A stretch of 64,000 nt of DNA, from the NCBI GenBank assembly GCA_004794655.1, contig SMMW01000568.1, forward strand, positions 2,283,001-2,347,000, written 5' to 3'. Under the pieces are notes generated by a model. That model was not told the origin of the DNA and made no database searches. It worked only from the letters and a program-made list of their open reading frames with translations. Every line of letters begins with the position of its first letter. The first letter of the stretch is position 1. This DNA comes from Marisa cornuarietis. Lineage: Eukaryota > Mollusca > Gastropoda > Architaenioglossa > Ampullariidae. Of the stretch, positions 1-11,299 are shown piece by piece. The position numbers and the translations under genes are program-made.

Positions 1-8
1 ATTATAGG

Positions 9-112
9 TGGCTATTTTCCATTCAGAGTGTATAGGTATCTCTATTTCCTTCATTCAGAGTGTGTAGCTATCTGTATTTCCTTCATTCACAGTGTATAGC
101 TATCTCTATTTC
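9..112. repeat. 32-bp tandem repeat, about three copies
   Basis: The phrase ATTCAGAGTGTATAGGTATC and its variants recur with a period near 32 bp (about positions 20, 53 and 84), separated by TCTATTTCCTTC. Copies are imperfect. The array may begin left of the window. Confidence 0.75.
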
Positions 113-746
113 TTCCCGTAGGACTGATAAGTCTGCAGGCTCACTGGTTCTTGTCTGGTAGAGTTAGAAGCAGCTGGTGTCTGGTTTCAGTTAGAAGTTG
201 TAAATATCAAGAGTATTTAGTCCATGTGATGTTGGAAGTGTTTTGTGTGAGAAGATGCCGACTATTGTCTTCTATAACTGAAGTTTTTCACTGGCTGTCG
301 TAACTGTCCTCAGTCTGTAGTAGACAGTTTGTGCTCCTAACTGAGATTACTTCCTCTCTATGCCGCGGCATTATTCCTCCATGCAGTTCTTTCTCTGCTG
401 CTCTGTCCAACTTTGACTTGCTGCTTCATCTTCTCATGTATCTCACTTTTCTAAGAGAAGGCAGCCGGTAAGGCACAGGAAGGGCTGCCCACTCCATGTT
501 CGCCAGTTGATGTTTCTCTGTCGATCTGAGTGTCAGGGGGACATATGGTGTTTAATGTTTACTACGAGACATTTACTACGTGACATACTCTGTGTGACAT
601 ATCGTGTTTACGATTTATCTAGGAGGCATGTACATTATGGCATGGGGCAAAATCTGAAATGAGTGGTGAGTCATATTATCTTTATAGGAGCAAAATTTGA
701 CATGAATGATGACTCATTGTCTGCCCGAGTGGTGAACTCAGATCAT
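113..746. other. Unassigned sequence
   Basis: I see no convincing exon, repeat family or RNA gene here. It lies downstream of the L1 lectin gene, which is transcribed leftwards. Short direct repeats such as ACATTTACTACG and CGAGACATTTACTACGTGAC near 555-590 are the only structure noted. Confidence 0.5.
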
Positions 747-995
747 TTAAGATTTGCCATTGCGTGACTTCTCTTTGGGAAGAATAAACAGACAAGAGTA
801 GCTGAACTTGTAGATGCAGGTAGCAGAGGGAAAATACTTAACATTCCAGTTAAAGACATACCTCACATTTTCCCCTTTGTCAAACAAAGTGCCTTGCTTC
901 AAATTTACACCTGTCTTTTGTTGACAGCAGTCTTTCAACTTTAGGAGCTTTGCATTCATTTCTAAGCCTTGACGTGGTTTTAGATGGAGTGGCAA
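747..995 (-). other. Exon-like ORF beyond the lectin 3' end, unknown
   Basis: An 82-codon open frame with related copies at 15369-15620 and 40448-40699, each downstream of a lectin terminal exon. It contains a CC pair followed by QQKTG. In the other two copies there are additional Cys, and a GT dinucleotide follows GAAAATGTRAG as a possible splice donor. About nine residues differ between the U1 and U2 copies. I recognise no domain. It may simply be duplicated non-coding sequence, because all copies ride on the same segmental duplication. Confidence 0.2.
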
Positions 996-1289
996 TCATG
1001 ACCAACATATCAGCTTAAAGGCATCCATAACTTGCATGCGCACCGATTCATAATACCATTACATCAGGTGGTTACTGCTTTGTCTGATCAGTCATTTCTT
1101 GTGCGAAATTTGTGTGCAAGAGACGACGGGTACCTGTGCTGAGAGTGAGTGAGTGAGCTCTGTCTACAAGCCACCCTAACTAATATTTCTGTGACATACG
1201 ATATTACTAACGATAGTCGCACATTTACAGGTCAGAACTTACATTACAAAAGATAATAACAATGGTGGGGGGAGTGGTTACAGTGTTTC

Positions 1290-1295
1290 TTTATT
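1290..1295 (-). promoter_or_regulatory. Poly(A) signal AATAAA of lectin L1
   Basis: The minus strand reads AATAAA about 110 nt beyond the L1 stop codon. The same hexamer sits at the equivalent place in L2 and L4. This supports exon 5 as the true terminal exon. Confidence 0.7.
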
Positions 1296-1404
1296 TTGTC
1301 CTAGATCATCAATCTTAGCCCATGTGCCATGGTAAGAGAAGGAGACTCTGACCAGCTGTCTGAACATTAGTAACGGACAGTGTTGACAGCACAAAATTTG
1401 TCAT

Positions 1405-4400
1405 TCAATGCATCTCGATGTTTACCTGACAAACAAACCCCTGCTTCGCAGAACAGTCAATGTCGTTGAGTCCGATAGGTTCAAAGTAATTGACTTCGAC
1501 ACAGTCCTCCTTGCCCCCAGAGTTGTCCGGTAAGCCCCTGTCCCAGAGTCCGGAATCTTTCGACAATGGGGTGCCGTCATCCCACAGGAAGGTTCCCTCA
1601 TTCACCATGTCATTCGCTCCAACCCACACGTTACCGGTTTGTGAATGCACTTGACCTGAACAGAAACGATGTTTTAACTCGGTCAATGGTATTGCAGAAA
1701 GAGAATTTTCATGTTTGATATTCGTTCTTTTCAAAGAATTCGAAAACTACAAGAACACGCGTCTTAAAAAATTACAGTTGTGCTTACCCATGAAGATATC
1801 TACCAAAACTCTAGTGTAAAGATGGGAAGCGTGCAAAGGAAACACGAAAACGCAGCATGACTTTTTAAGTACATGTCAATAAGAACAACTGTATTCTCAG
1901 GAGCAAAGAAAGTTTGACAGCTCAACAGACTAACTTCTTTTCACAGGAAAGCAATCGAGAAAAGCTGTTTCATGTGTGTCTCTAGACTTAATAAATCACT
2001 CACTCACGTTTACTGCTGTACACATCAACAAATTTTAAATTGAGATGCGTTAATAAACGACATATTTGGAAGCTAAAAGTGTTGCAGCATTCTTTACCAA
2101 ATCAGGGTCACTTCACATTTAATTTAAAGTTTTTAGTTTGATTCTTCGGAAAATTATACACGATATCTTCTTCTAAGTGTTAAGATAAACGATTCACAAA
2201 CCTCACAAACTATTTTGCACAAATTCATATAATAAAGGACTAATTTCTTTAATTAATGAAATTCGGTATATTCGGTAAATCATTTACAGACGACGCCAGT
2301 TCTAAAAATAGAAACAATCGTTTCAGAAAAGTCGATGCGTGTTTTTGAGAACACAAGTAATACTGAATTGTTGACACTTTTGAAACCCAATCAAAACGTT
2401 TTTTTTATATTTTGCATGCTGTTATTCACTTTTACATCGAAGTAAACCTCATTCGTATTGTAGATGGCAGTAAACATTTTACCAACTCACCCATCGTGTC
2501 CATCAGATACAGTAAGGCCGGGCCATCCTCCTCACGTGACTTGAAGTAAAAGAGATGACCTCCATCAGTTTCACAGCGCCTTCTGGCGGAATGACATTCT
2601 CGTTTGATGGTGTACAGCTTCAGACAACGCTTGTTGTAAAGCACATAGCCCTTCTCCACAGGACAGCCGCCTGCACATGAAATGTTTCAGCGCAAAATGC
2701 AGTGAATGTTATCATGACGTGAATACTGGTGTTGTGTCAGGAACTGACCTGTGAATTAAGGCCCCTTGACATTGTAAGTATAAGGCAGTGTGGAGTAGTC
2801 TTATCGCAGTGTCAATCTTTGTCTAAATGCTGAATGATATGCGTTCGACACGTAAAAATAACTCACAGAGGACAGAAATAACAAGCCAGAGATCCAACTG
2901 ATGTTCGTGCGTATGTGAGGCTGGATGATGGCTGTAACTGGAGTTAACGCCACTGTGCCATTTAGAAATACTGATAGCACGTGTGGTACTGGGATCCCTT
3001 TTAGATAAACCAGTTTATTTGTATATAGATATAAAGGTACATATTTCGCGTAACTTGTATGTCTGTGTTCTCGTTTCTTGTTGTACTTTGTTTCACGTGA
3101 CTAACGTGGCTCGCGTTTGACTAGAAAACGCAGGAGCGTTGTAAGAAGAAGATTTATTTTATTTTAACAGATTTAAACTACCTTAAAAATTTTCAGTCAC
3201 CCGGTTCTTTAAAGATAGTTCAGTAACGTCACACAGCTCCACACTCCACTGCCCTCTGTTAAATCTGCTCAGCTCTACCCCCTCCTTATGTTTAATGGGA
3301 TCTCACCCAATATCTCAGAATGCAACAAATTCGACTTACCGGGTATAACTATAGATTGGAACCAGTACAGTGCAAATCTATTATTATTATTACTATTGTT
3401 GTTGTTGTTGTTCACCATGCAAGTGAAACATTATTATTACTAATATTATAATCATCAATATCCTGGTATATAAGGTAATCCAGGAATAATGCAGTTCAAT
3501 AACAAACTTGCTGGAGATGGAAGCTAAGCCTTAGAGAGTTTAAATAGGAATTTCATGATTAACCTTTGAATCGGGGCATTCAAGGGTAAAGGCCAAACGA
3601 TTTGTACAAAATGCTCACAGCTTCCTAATCAGATTAGTGATGGACAGTGAGGTGAGGGGGAGAGAGAGAGTTTCTGATCATGGGGACCAACAGACCCCAG
3701 TCTACGACTATTTGCTCCACAGTCGAGCGCAGTAACCATCAGCGGTTGTACATAATATACTTCTTTTAAACTTTTGTCTACTCTGGTGTTACTTCAGGTT
3801 CATCGTACATTGAAAAGAGGCATAAACCTCTTTTAAACATGTATGATTTATATCTTGGTCCTAATTAACAGTTTTACCGTAGGGAGCTTCAGCGTTTGGA
3901 ACATCTGGGCTCAAGTTCTCATCAGTGGCACCTAAATCAACCGAAAAACAAGAGTTTAGTCACCTAAATCAGGTATCAGTCTCTAAGGATATATAATTGT
4001 ATCTGTGGGATCAAGGCTCGAGGCAGTGTTCACAAAACTTTACTTTAATCTCAAGCTTGTGTCCTCCCTATAGATCGTGCCTCCCGGTCCTCCGCGGTGC
4101 GCTTGTGTCTGTGGCCTTATATTTGTGTTTGTTTGCTTCTGGCTGTCTATGTGGTTTTTCTAGTCACTATGCGCAAACTTTGGCGGTCACCGGTAGAATC
4201 CAATTGACAGCCTACATATGCACATCCTGCAATCCAGTGACTAAAGAATACTAAACTATCGGAAGTACTCAAGGCAACTGACCATGAGGAATGTTTACAC
4301 GACTCTACATAGTCGGTGCCGACGACATCTGAGACATAAAGTTCTTACTATTTCCTTCTAAACAAGACTGACTAAATTACACCTGAGATCTTGGTAAATA

Positions 4401-5671
4401 TCAACCCCTGGTCTTTATTTTCTTTATTGTTGTCTTACCATTTCTTTTTTAGAACTTTCTTTATTTATCGTTATTGACCCGTGCAGATCGTTTTTGTCCT
4501 TTTAGATGCTTTTAAGTTTAGCGAGTGGTATTGTTCTCTTCTCTACTCTAGCAGCAAGCCCTACTTTTATCATGAATTAGAAACGGGTGGTCGTAGGCAT
4601 AAGAAGCTGTAGATCGTTTGCAGATTTTCCCCTTTACTCTAAAGCCGATTATTCAAAGGATATGTTGAGTGAAATAATAATAATAGTGAAGTTTTTTATA
4701 GCGCATATTCACACTCTTAGAGAGCATGATCTTAGCGCTTAAAACGAGGAAGAGACATGGACTAAGTAGATACAGAACAAAGGGGACGAATAAAAACGAC
4801 AGTACTGACGACGAAACAGAAAACAAAAGGCATCAAGTAACAGGAACAGAGAATATAGTGATTCTGCCGAGAAAGATGGGTAAAGTAGCAAGAGGGAAGG
4901 GGGGGGAAAGAAGGATTAGCATTGTGGACTATGTTAGGAGTAATACTCAAATATTTTTATTAATATTTTCATGCAAATTAATAATGTCTATTATCTATCT
5001 ACATTATAAATCAACCTCTTAATTTGGTAAAAAAAAGGCTGTATTCATTATTGTCTTTCTTTATCTCTTGTCTGTTTATTTTTAATGTCCGCTCCCTTTA
5101 ATGTTACTTTTAAGTTTTAACGTGAAATACAATTCGTTATAACATGTATTTTAAAAACGTAAACTTTATTTATTATATATTTCAATGTAGTATTTTAAAA
5201 CAACGGCAGTTTTGCATTGCTGATAAGTTTCACAAATAAAGTTTTCTTTGAAGAAAAATCAAGTGATAAGAAAAGAACTTGCCCAATGTGACAATAGCAA
5301 CAAAGATCAGAGCTAGTGGTGTTATGAAGGGGACACGAGGTGATCGTGAGGTGGCCTGAAATAAATTAGTAACTACACAAGACGATGGCATTGCACTAAA
5401 TACACTAATATTTAACGTTGAAGAAACAAATTCCTTCAGCGTGCTAAAAACTTAAATAAAAATCGTAAATAGAAAAGAACTTGCATATAATAATTTTAAA
5501 AAATACAATATTCTCGGTGCTAAATTTGTCAGTCATTTGTTTACGACGGCTTTGTTAAGTATTATTTATTAATTTTTTGATATTCTTAAACGGATTGCAG
5601 CGCCACAGAATAGTGTCCATAGTTATACAAAATTTAGATACATATTATCATCCTGCATAAGTTCTTACCAT
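1405..5671 (-). CDS. C-type lectin L1, five exons, secreted single-CTLD protein
   Basis: Coding exons on the minus strand: 5671-5669 (ATG only), 5355-5283, 3931-3878, 2670-2491 and 1655-1405. The total is 561 bp, 186 aa plus stop. Exon 2 gives a hydrophobic signal peptide (FITPLALIFVAIVTLG). Exon 3 is a short linker. Exon 4 carries CPVEKGYVLYNKRC (the extra N-terminal Cys pair of long-form CTLDs) and CETDGGHL. Exon 5 carries WVGA, EGTFLWDDG, GLPDN, EDCVE, LNDIDC and GFVCQ. Junctions after exons 2-4 are all phase 1. Donors are GTAAGA, GCAAGT (a GC donor), GTAAAA and GTGAGT; acceptors all end in AG. The usual EPN/QPD and WND sugar-binding motifs read LPD and LND, so classical calcium-dependent sugar binding is uncertain. 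The likely role is extracellular recognition, by family. The exon model is my reading of splice sites and has no transcript support here. Confidence 0.8.
4674..4945 (-). mobile_element. L2-like LINE/SINE 3' tail, in L1 intron 2
   Basis: On the minus strand it contains AAGCGCTAAGATCATGCTCT, then a GCGCTATAAAA-like end and a short ATT tail at 4674-4685. Related copies are at 31141-31413 (minus), 18728-19017 (plus) and 53529-53866 (plus). The gcgctat(a)aa end resembles the 3' tail of L2-type LINEs and the SINEs they mobilise. U4 has an empty site. Confidence 0.6.
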
Positions 5672-5727
5672 CTGAAGACGCCTGTACTTCTCGCTGTTTT
5701 CACGTGGTTGGTAGAGGAGAGACGACA

Positions 5728-5830
5728 GGCTGTCTGAACACCGCGCGGCATCAGCAATTTATACTCACAAAGTTTCCCAGGTGGCAGAAGGTGGGGCAGA
5801 AACAGGTATTCACGTCCCGAGAGTCTAACA
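5728..5830 (-). promoter_or_regulatory. TATA promoter of lectin L1
   Basis: TATAAATT reads on the minus strand with TATAAA at 5763-5758. A TCAGAC initiator lies 28 nt downstream, giving a predicted start at 5735. Exon 1 would be 5735-5669, with the ATG as its last three bases before GTAAGA. The TATA plus GCTGATG block is shared with L2, L4 and (as TATATAATGCTGATG) L5. Upstream, L1 reads GTTAGACTCTC, lacking a 6-bp CACGCC segment present in L2 and L5. Confidence 0.65.
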
Positions 5831-5914
5831 GGAACACACCATGTCATTAGTGTCCTACTATGTCGATAGAAGCTCGATTACAGACGATTCAAACCACCCA
5901 CACCAATGACAAGC

Positions 5915-6135
5915 GGTCGGTGGCGCAACGGTTAGCGCCTGTCACCAATACAGTGAGGACTGGCTGTCCTGTGTTCAGCTCTTGTGTCCGGCACGCTGTT
6001 CTTTCTATGTGCAGCGTAAGCTCACAGGGCTGGTGCCTTGCGGTGATATTGAATTAGTTGTTGCCTCGGCCTAAAACACCAACCCATTCCCCTTCTCTTT
6101 ACCTCATCTCCAGGGAGAGAAGCAAATAAATTATT
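5915..6135 (+). mobile_element. tRNA-derived SINE (family A)
   Basis: Begins GGTCGGTGGCGCAACGGTTA, which has a pol III A-box-like GGCGCAACGGTTAGCGC. A B-box-like GTTCAGCTCT follows about 35-40 nt later, then an unrelated body. Copies are at 23839-24062 and 48558-48778. It sits about 150 bp upstream of the lectin TATA box in U1, U2 and U4 and is missing from U3. Confidence 0.65.
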
Positions 6136-6289
6136 TAGCTGGCTCATCTAATGGTAAAACCGAAACTGAAATTTGCAGAACGAAATTTTTTCAGCTTGCA
6201 TGTCATGTACACTTTCTAGAAACTTATTTTACAAGAACATAAAAGGAAAACTTGTTAGCATGAATAAAGAGTTAAGAGCTTCTTTATTT

Positions 6290-8108
6290 GGACGCTCACC
6301 ACGAGGGCGACTTGCCGTAGCTCGCTAGCATTTTAGCTTTATTACTGTTATCTTCATTTTAATTGCTTAGTTAGTTTAGTTTATTGTATTGTTAGGGTTC
6401 ACTTCTACGGTAGTGGACTTGTGAACGTTATGCAGTGTGCTTGGTTGTGCTGTGTTTTGTATATTTTCCTGGACTTCGAATGAAACTGACTAACAAGATG
6501 GCGGACCTCCACTATGCTGTACAGCCGTGAGTACCTTCTCGCACTCTCTCCTACTTCGGCGACCCTCCACCCTGATACTTCCACCTTTCCAACTGATATA
6601 CTACCTAACGACTCGGCCGTCCATCAGAAAAAAAGCGAAAGAGAGGTAGGAGAGAAGGAGTTCAGCGCCGGCTGAGGAAATACGGTCTTAACGACAAACG
6701 TAAATTTTCACCACCACTACACCTAAGCACCATACGAGGTACAAATGGTGGGAAAAAGAAATGTGACCTAAATTTTAATGAGAATTTTCCTTTGTCAAAG
6801 AGTGGGGGACTTTCAATAGAAACAAAAAATGTGACAAGTATATGTGTTGGTCACTTAAATGTGCAGTCAGTCTGCAACAAGGCTGTGGACATTCATGATT
6901 TAGTGCTGGAAAATGACTTTGATGTATTTTTCTTGTCAGAGACATGGTTAAAAGAGATAGGCGATGAACCTGTAATCAAAGACCTTACACCACAGGGCTA
7001 TACGTTTGCACATAATCCCAGGAGTGGTAGGAGTGGAGGTGGAGTTGGTGTCTTATTTAAACTACACCTGAAGTTTACAGTGCTGAAGAGACAAACACAG
7101 TACAGGTCCTTTGAGTATATAACAACAAGACTGACATTAGCCAAGCAGACATTAGAGATCATTTGTTTATACAGACCTCCTCCATCTAAAAAGAATCAGC
7201 TTTCAGATTCTCTGTTTCATGAGGAGTTTGCCATGCTGCTGGACAGTTTACTTACAAAGGAGAAGTTTCTTATTTTGGGGGATGTAAATTATCATTTTGA
7301 TAGACCTCAGGATAGTGATGTGAAGCGGTTGATTGAGGCTTTAGCTAGCCGTGGTCTTTGTCAGCTGATTGAAAAACCAACTCATAGACTTGGACACATT
7401 CTTGACTGGGTTATCACTCGTGCGCCATCAGAGTCACTGGTCAAGTCAGCTGTTGTCGAGGATTTTTTTTATTTCAGACCATTTTGTGCAGTCCTTGGTG
7501 ACTTATCTTTCTCGACCAAGGCGTAAAAAGATATCTGTTTTGTGTAGAAATTTGAAGAAGATTGACCTGAACACTTTCAGAGAAGACCTGCTTCAGTCAA
7601 AGTTGTTATCAGATCCTCCCACAGATGTTAATGAGTTAGCAGAGTTATATAATCAGACTCTATCAGGGCTGCTTGATAAGCATGCGCCTGCAGTTAGCAA
7701 AATTGTTGTAGATAGACCAGATTGTGCGTGGTTTTGTGAGGGGGTGAGTGAAGCCAAGAAACAGAGACAGCTGGCAGAGAAAAAGTGGAGGAAGACCAAA
7801 CTTGAGATTGACAGACAGCTGTATAAGGTAGCCAGAAATAAATATGTGTGTGTTGTAAAACAGGCTAAATCGTTATTCGTGCAGGAGCAGCTAGAGTCCA
7901 CCAGGTCAATAGATATGGTGGTCAACCCAAATAATCTTTCTTGCACCTATGTTGACTTCAGTTAATATTAATTTCACTGATGTCAGCTTTGAGAAATTTG
8001 GTACCCCACTTTCGTAGTCGATTTGCTACAGATGCTGGCAGGATCAGTACGATTCTAAGGGAACACTGCACATGTGGTTATGTATCGATTAATATTGGAC
8101 TGTAAATA
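6290..8108 (+). mobile_element. LINE 1: CR1/L2-group endonuclease region, RT part missing
   Basis: The 5' UTR-like start is near 6290. An Arg/Lys-rich N-terminus precedes an APE-type endonuclease: GHLNVQSVCNK, FFLSETWLKE, RSGGGVGVLF, LILGDVNYHFDRP and HILDWVIT follow in order (6792-7526). The frame shifts in a T run near 7461-7468, and the EN-RT linker continues in another frame to 7965. The reverse transcriptase is absent: S-block sequence follows at about 8108, as shown by where the third S copy begins. Both S copies carry the same frameshift, so it predates the duplication. Confidence 0.8.
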
Positions 8109-9090
8109 TTACACCTTATTCTAATATCTTCAATAAAAAATTCTTATCTTAACCGCGGTCTTGCTTGAAGGTAACACCGCCCATGCAACTCAGCCAAGGC
8201 CTTACCATCTTGATTGTACCGTCTTTACGACATCGCTAAAGATACAGCTTCCATAATAAATCACACCTGTCGATCGCATTTCTTAAGACATCCATCATAT
8301 CTTTTCAGGTGGTATTTGATTTACGTATGAAGCAATAAAATATTATATATTTTTATATACTATTTTTATGTATTCTTTTATTGCATTTTTATGGAACACA
8401 AATAGAAAAGCTGAGAGGAAGAGAGAAAGAAAAAAAGAAAACGCATGAAAAGATCTTGTCGGCAGTTCCAATCTATGATGGCGCCTGCTGTCTTTATAGA
8501 AGTAGTTCAAATGGAGAGATGAGGACTGGAAGTCCAAGCTTCGCATAAGTACCCTGTTGATTGAGCTACGTTAGAGATATCTGTCATTAAAAGGTTTTTA
8601 GTATAAGGTTCCACATGCTGCTTTATCTCCTGATTACTTTATAGAGTCAGGTATGCAATCCCGACAAGCGGGTGTGGGTTAGCCTTCTCACACATGTCTT
8701 CGTCTCAGCTCCAATTAACCAATCATTAGGATAAATCTTCGTGACTAAGAAAGCAAAGGCTTCTTGCATTTGCCTAATTAGCAGACCTTAACAATACAAG
8801 TTTGAAGGATGTTTTACTTAAAAAGATTTTTCTGAATATGCATCTGTTATTCTACTTTGAATGTCTAGAAGGCGGTAATGAGATCGCTTATGGCTCTTTT
8901 GTCCTCAACATAGACAATAGCTAATTTCCACATCGTTGCCTGATGTCATCCGCAGTTTTTAAAATCTTTAGTTACTCGAGACCTAATATGTTGAGAGCAA
9001 ATGCGTGTTTCGGTTCGTTGTTCTTGATTACAGTGGTTGGAGAGAGGTTTTCTTAGAGAGAAAAGCGTCCATCTAACGCTTGAAGCCATC
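8109..9090. other. Non-coding S-block DNA with a dispersed repeat
   Basis: No gene seen. 8380-8560 contains an A/G-rich run, then a CTATGATGGCGCCTGCTGTC-like segment. Related sequence (CTTTGATGGTAACAGCTGTC) occurs near 24440, 49155 and 52505, so this is an unclassified repeat. It also occurs upstream of the L2, L4 and L5 promoters. Confidence 0.45.
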
Positions 9091-9099
9091 TTTTGCAAA

Positions 9100-9760
9100 T
9101 CTGGCCTTCTGGTCTCTTTTGATGTGCAATCTTCTCTCCTTGCTACAGTTCGTCATAAAACTTTATATTTATGTCTATCCCAACGACCGCTACCAGTCAA
9201 TGATTCTCATCCCTCACTTTCTCAAGATCCACTATTACCCTTTCTCAAAAATCTTGAAACAATTTTTGACACATAAACACCCTTTCGAAAAATCAGGATA
9301 ATTTCATCTTCAAGTCCATTTTACTCAAAGTTGCAGTGTCAGCATCATCAGACATCTCTCTTTTGTCGACATTTGTATTGTCTATCTACTCGACTATTGT
9401 AACTCTCTGTTCGATATCTCCCTGACAGTCTGCTCGACAATATCCAGAGAGTTCAAAATAATTCTGTTCACATTGTATTACACAACCGAAGGTATTGTGT
9501 CCAACCGATTTTGTAGTCTCATCGAATTGAAGATCGTCATACTTTGCTGTAGTGCTGTTGACGGCCTCACCCCAATCTATCTTCATAAGCCTGTGTCACC
9601 ATACCAGCCTGGGAGGTCAGTTTTCTGTGCCCTACTCACTGTTTCACGTAATAGACTGGAGAGGTTTGTCCCTCACTCGTTCTCCCTCTATGTTTGGGAT
9701 GCCCTGTCTCTGTCTGCTATCATTTGTTATCCTGTCTGGATATAAAACCTTTTCTCCTTC
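9100..9760 (+). mobile_element. L2-type LINE, C-terminal ORF2 remnant
   Basis: Broken frames contain LDYCNSLFDIS, DGLTPIYL, PYQPGRS and FSLYVWDAL. These recall the post-RT C-terminal region of L2/CR1-type ORF2 (LDYCNSLL, GLAP.YL, Y.P.R.L, FS..AP.LWN.LP). The copy at 50395-51015 keeps the longest single frame (205 codons) and shows these motifs in order. The copy in S2 is at 35040-35700. Confidence 0.65.
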
Positions 9761-9859
9761 AGAAATACCTATAATCATCGGTCTTCCCTGTTCGTTTATT
9801 TCTCTACTCTTCTCCACTGAGTTCCTTCATCTTTCCAGAATTGTAAACTGTGCATGTAA

Positions 9860-11050
9860 ATGAATTTTTATTAACTGTACATATGAGTGTAGTTATGCTA
9901 ACTCTGTGTGTTAACTGTGCCTGACTAGGTGTATATGAATTGTACTTGTGATTGTGTATGTTAACTGTACATATGAGTATAGTTATGCTAGCTGTACCTG
10001 TGTGTTAACGGTGCATGAGAGGATGTATATTAATTATACATGTGCGTATGTTAAATGAGAAGTCGAGTGAAACATTTTTCTTTATGATCGGGTTAAGGTC
10101 ATTTTAAAATAATAATTTCTAAAATATGAGTGCATAATTATGCTTAATTTTTAAGATATAAGCCTTCAAACACCGGCATTCTCACCTGCCACTAGGAACG
10201 CAGGAGAAAACTACTTTCCTGTACTGAAGAGTTCTTTTGTGTCCAAGTAGTATTGTAACACGGAGTGTGGCTTAGTTTAAAAAAATCTGTGCATGTCTTC
10301 AAGTCAAATGAAGAAACATCGATCAGGTTGTCGTGTTCAAGGAGCTATTTGAAATGAAAAGGCTGGTTTTGGAATACAGCCCTACAGATTTGAACTTATT
10401 TAGAAGCTTCCACTGAAGCTAAAAAAATTAAAAGGTCCAAACCGAATTCAATCAATAAATTGATATTAATTAAATTGACCAGATCAAAATTGAAAGGGCT
10501 TCAGTGAGGGTCATTGCAGTCTACGTTGTATTATTATTGATTGTCTGTTACTAAGTGGGCGAATTTGAGTGAATTCTTCCACGTGTATTATAGTTAATAA
10601 AATATAAACACAACTTAAATGTGCATTTGTCTAAATTAAACTATTGTATTTTTTCATTGACAGATGGTTAATTTCCAGCACTGCATTGTATTGTTACAAC
10701 TGACTGCTGCTAATGACTTTTTATCATTAGGAATATAATAATTTAATACTTATGTATCGATGTAAAAGCTTATTTCCTTCTCGTTTAGCTGCATACAAAA
10801 TTTACTATTAACTTACTGATACTCGCACGTGCTCCCCATACGTTTATCACCCTTGCTTTTGAGATGTTTTGAAAGAAGTCTTAAGTACTGTGTGGGGACA
10901 AAGTTCACACGGCACGTTTGAACAAAGATCTCCGAACAAAGTTAATCTACTGGCGTTTGTTGGCTTTTTTTTAGGATTTCCTTAATTAGTACAAACTAAC
11001 CCCATTAGAGTGTCGAAGAGAACAATTAACAACAGCACGTTGTGATTTGG
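9860..11050. other. Unassigned S-block DNA with degenerate direct repeats
   Basis: At 9863-10050 the phrase GTTAACTGTACATATGAGTG recurs with variants about every 100 bp. The rest is AT-rich with no recognisable exon. Most of 10034-10937 is deleted in S2 but present in the third copy (about 51310-52210). Confidence 0.5.
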
Positions 11051-11075
11051 TCTGTTTTCTTTTTTTTCACCGCAG

Positions 11076-11292
11076 ATGGCATCTTTTCTCTTCGAATTTA
11101 GCTCATCCAGACGGCGCTATTTTGAGAAACACTTCCCTTTCTTCACTTCCTGTTTTCTCGACAAATCCAAGTGTGCTTACGAGAAAGATATTATTATAAA
11201 ATATCTCATGCCTCTTTTTCATAAAATACCACTGGAATATGTATTTTTGATCCTTTATACTCTTTTGCCAGCGATTTTTGCTGATCAATCGG
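11076..11292 (+). CDS. Orphan exon with signal peptide, phase-1 donor
   Basis: A polypyrimidine tract and ACCGCAG acceptor directly precede ATG at 11076. The frame stays open to CAATCGG, followed by a strong GTAAGT donor, leaving phase 1. The second Met (11211) starts an ideal signal peptide: MPLFHKIPLEY, hydrophobic VFLILYTLLPAIFA, likely cut before DQS. Cluster lectin exons also end in phase 1 after the signal peptide, so this could be exon 1 or 2 of another secreted gene. I cannot find partner exons on the plus strand. The S2 copy is identical in translation. The third copy is destroyed near 52345-52380 by a GAT repeat. Confidence 0.4.
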
Positions 11293-11299
11293 GTAAGTA

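Larger units (their letters stand above)
1..6180. repeat. Lectin module U1 of the segmental duplication
   Basis: Colinear with U2 (15365-24767), U3 (28009-32155) and U4 (40444-49490). Detectable homology starts near 700 and ends at the LINE insertion near 6290. U1 carries L1. Its exon 4 is closest to that of U3, as expected if U1 and U3 are the equivalent positions of a large tandem copy. The L1 intron between exons 4 and 5 is only 835 bp; in U2 and U4 it is about 3.2-3.5 kb because of a LINE. Confidence 0.8.

Noticed and set aside
2750..2960. A minus-strand exon with LWLVISVLC and a GTGAGT donor upstream of lectin exon 4
   Set aside because: It can be read in phase with exon 4 but has no Met. 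Exons 1-3 found further upstream explain the gene better. It remains a possible alternative exon.
3997..4254. 85-codon plus-strand frame (also at 22089, 29703, 46927) with hydrophobic and Cys-rich content
   Set aside because: It lies antisense in lectin intron 2, lacks splice sites and a promoter, and is repeated only because the module is duplicated. The U3 and U4 copies are truncated or frameshifted.
5915..5990. Possible tRNA gene
   Set aside because: Only box-like motifs with an unrelated downstream body, repeated in three modules: a SINE.
7653..7946. 97-codon minus frame (also 33591-33884)
   Set aside because: Antisense shadow of the LINE 1 linker coding frame.
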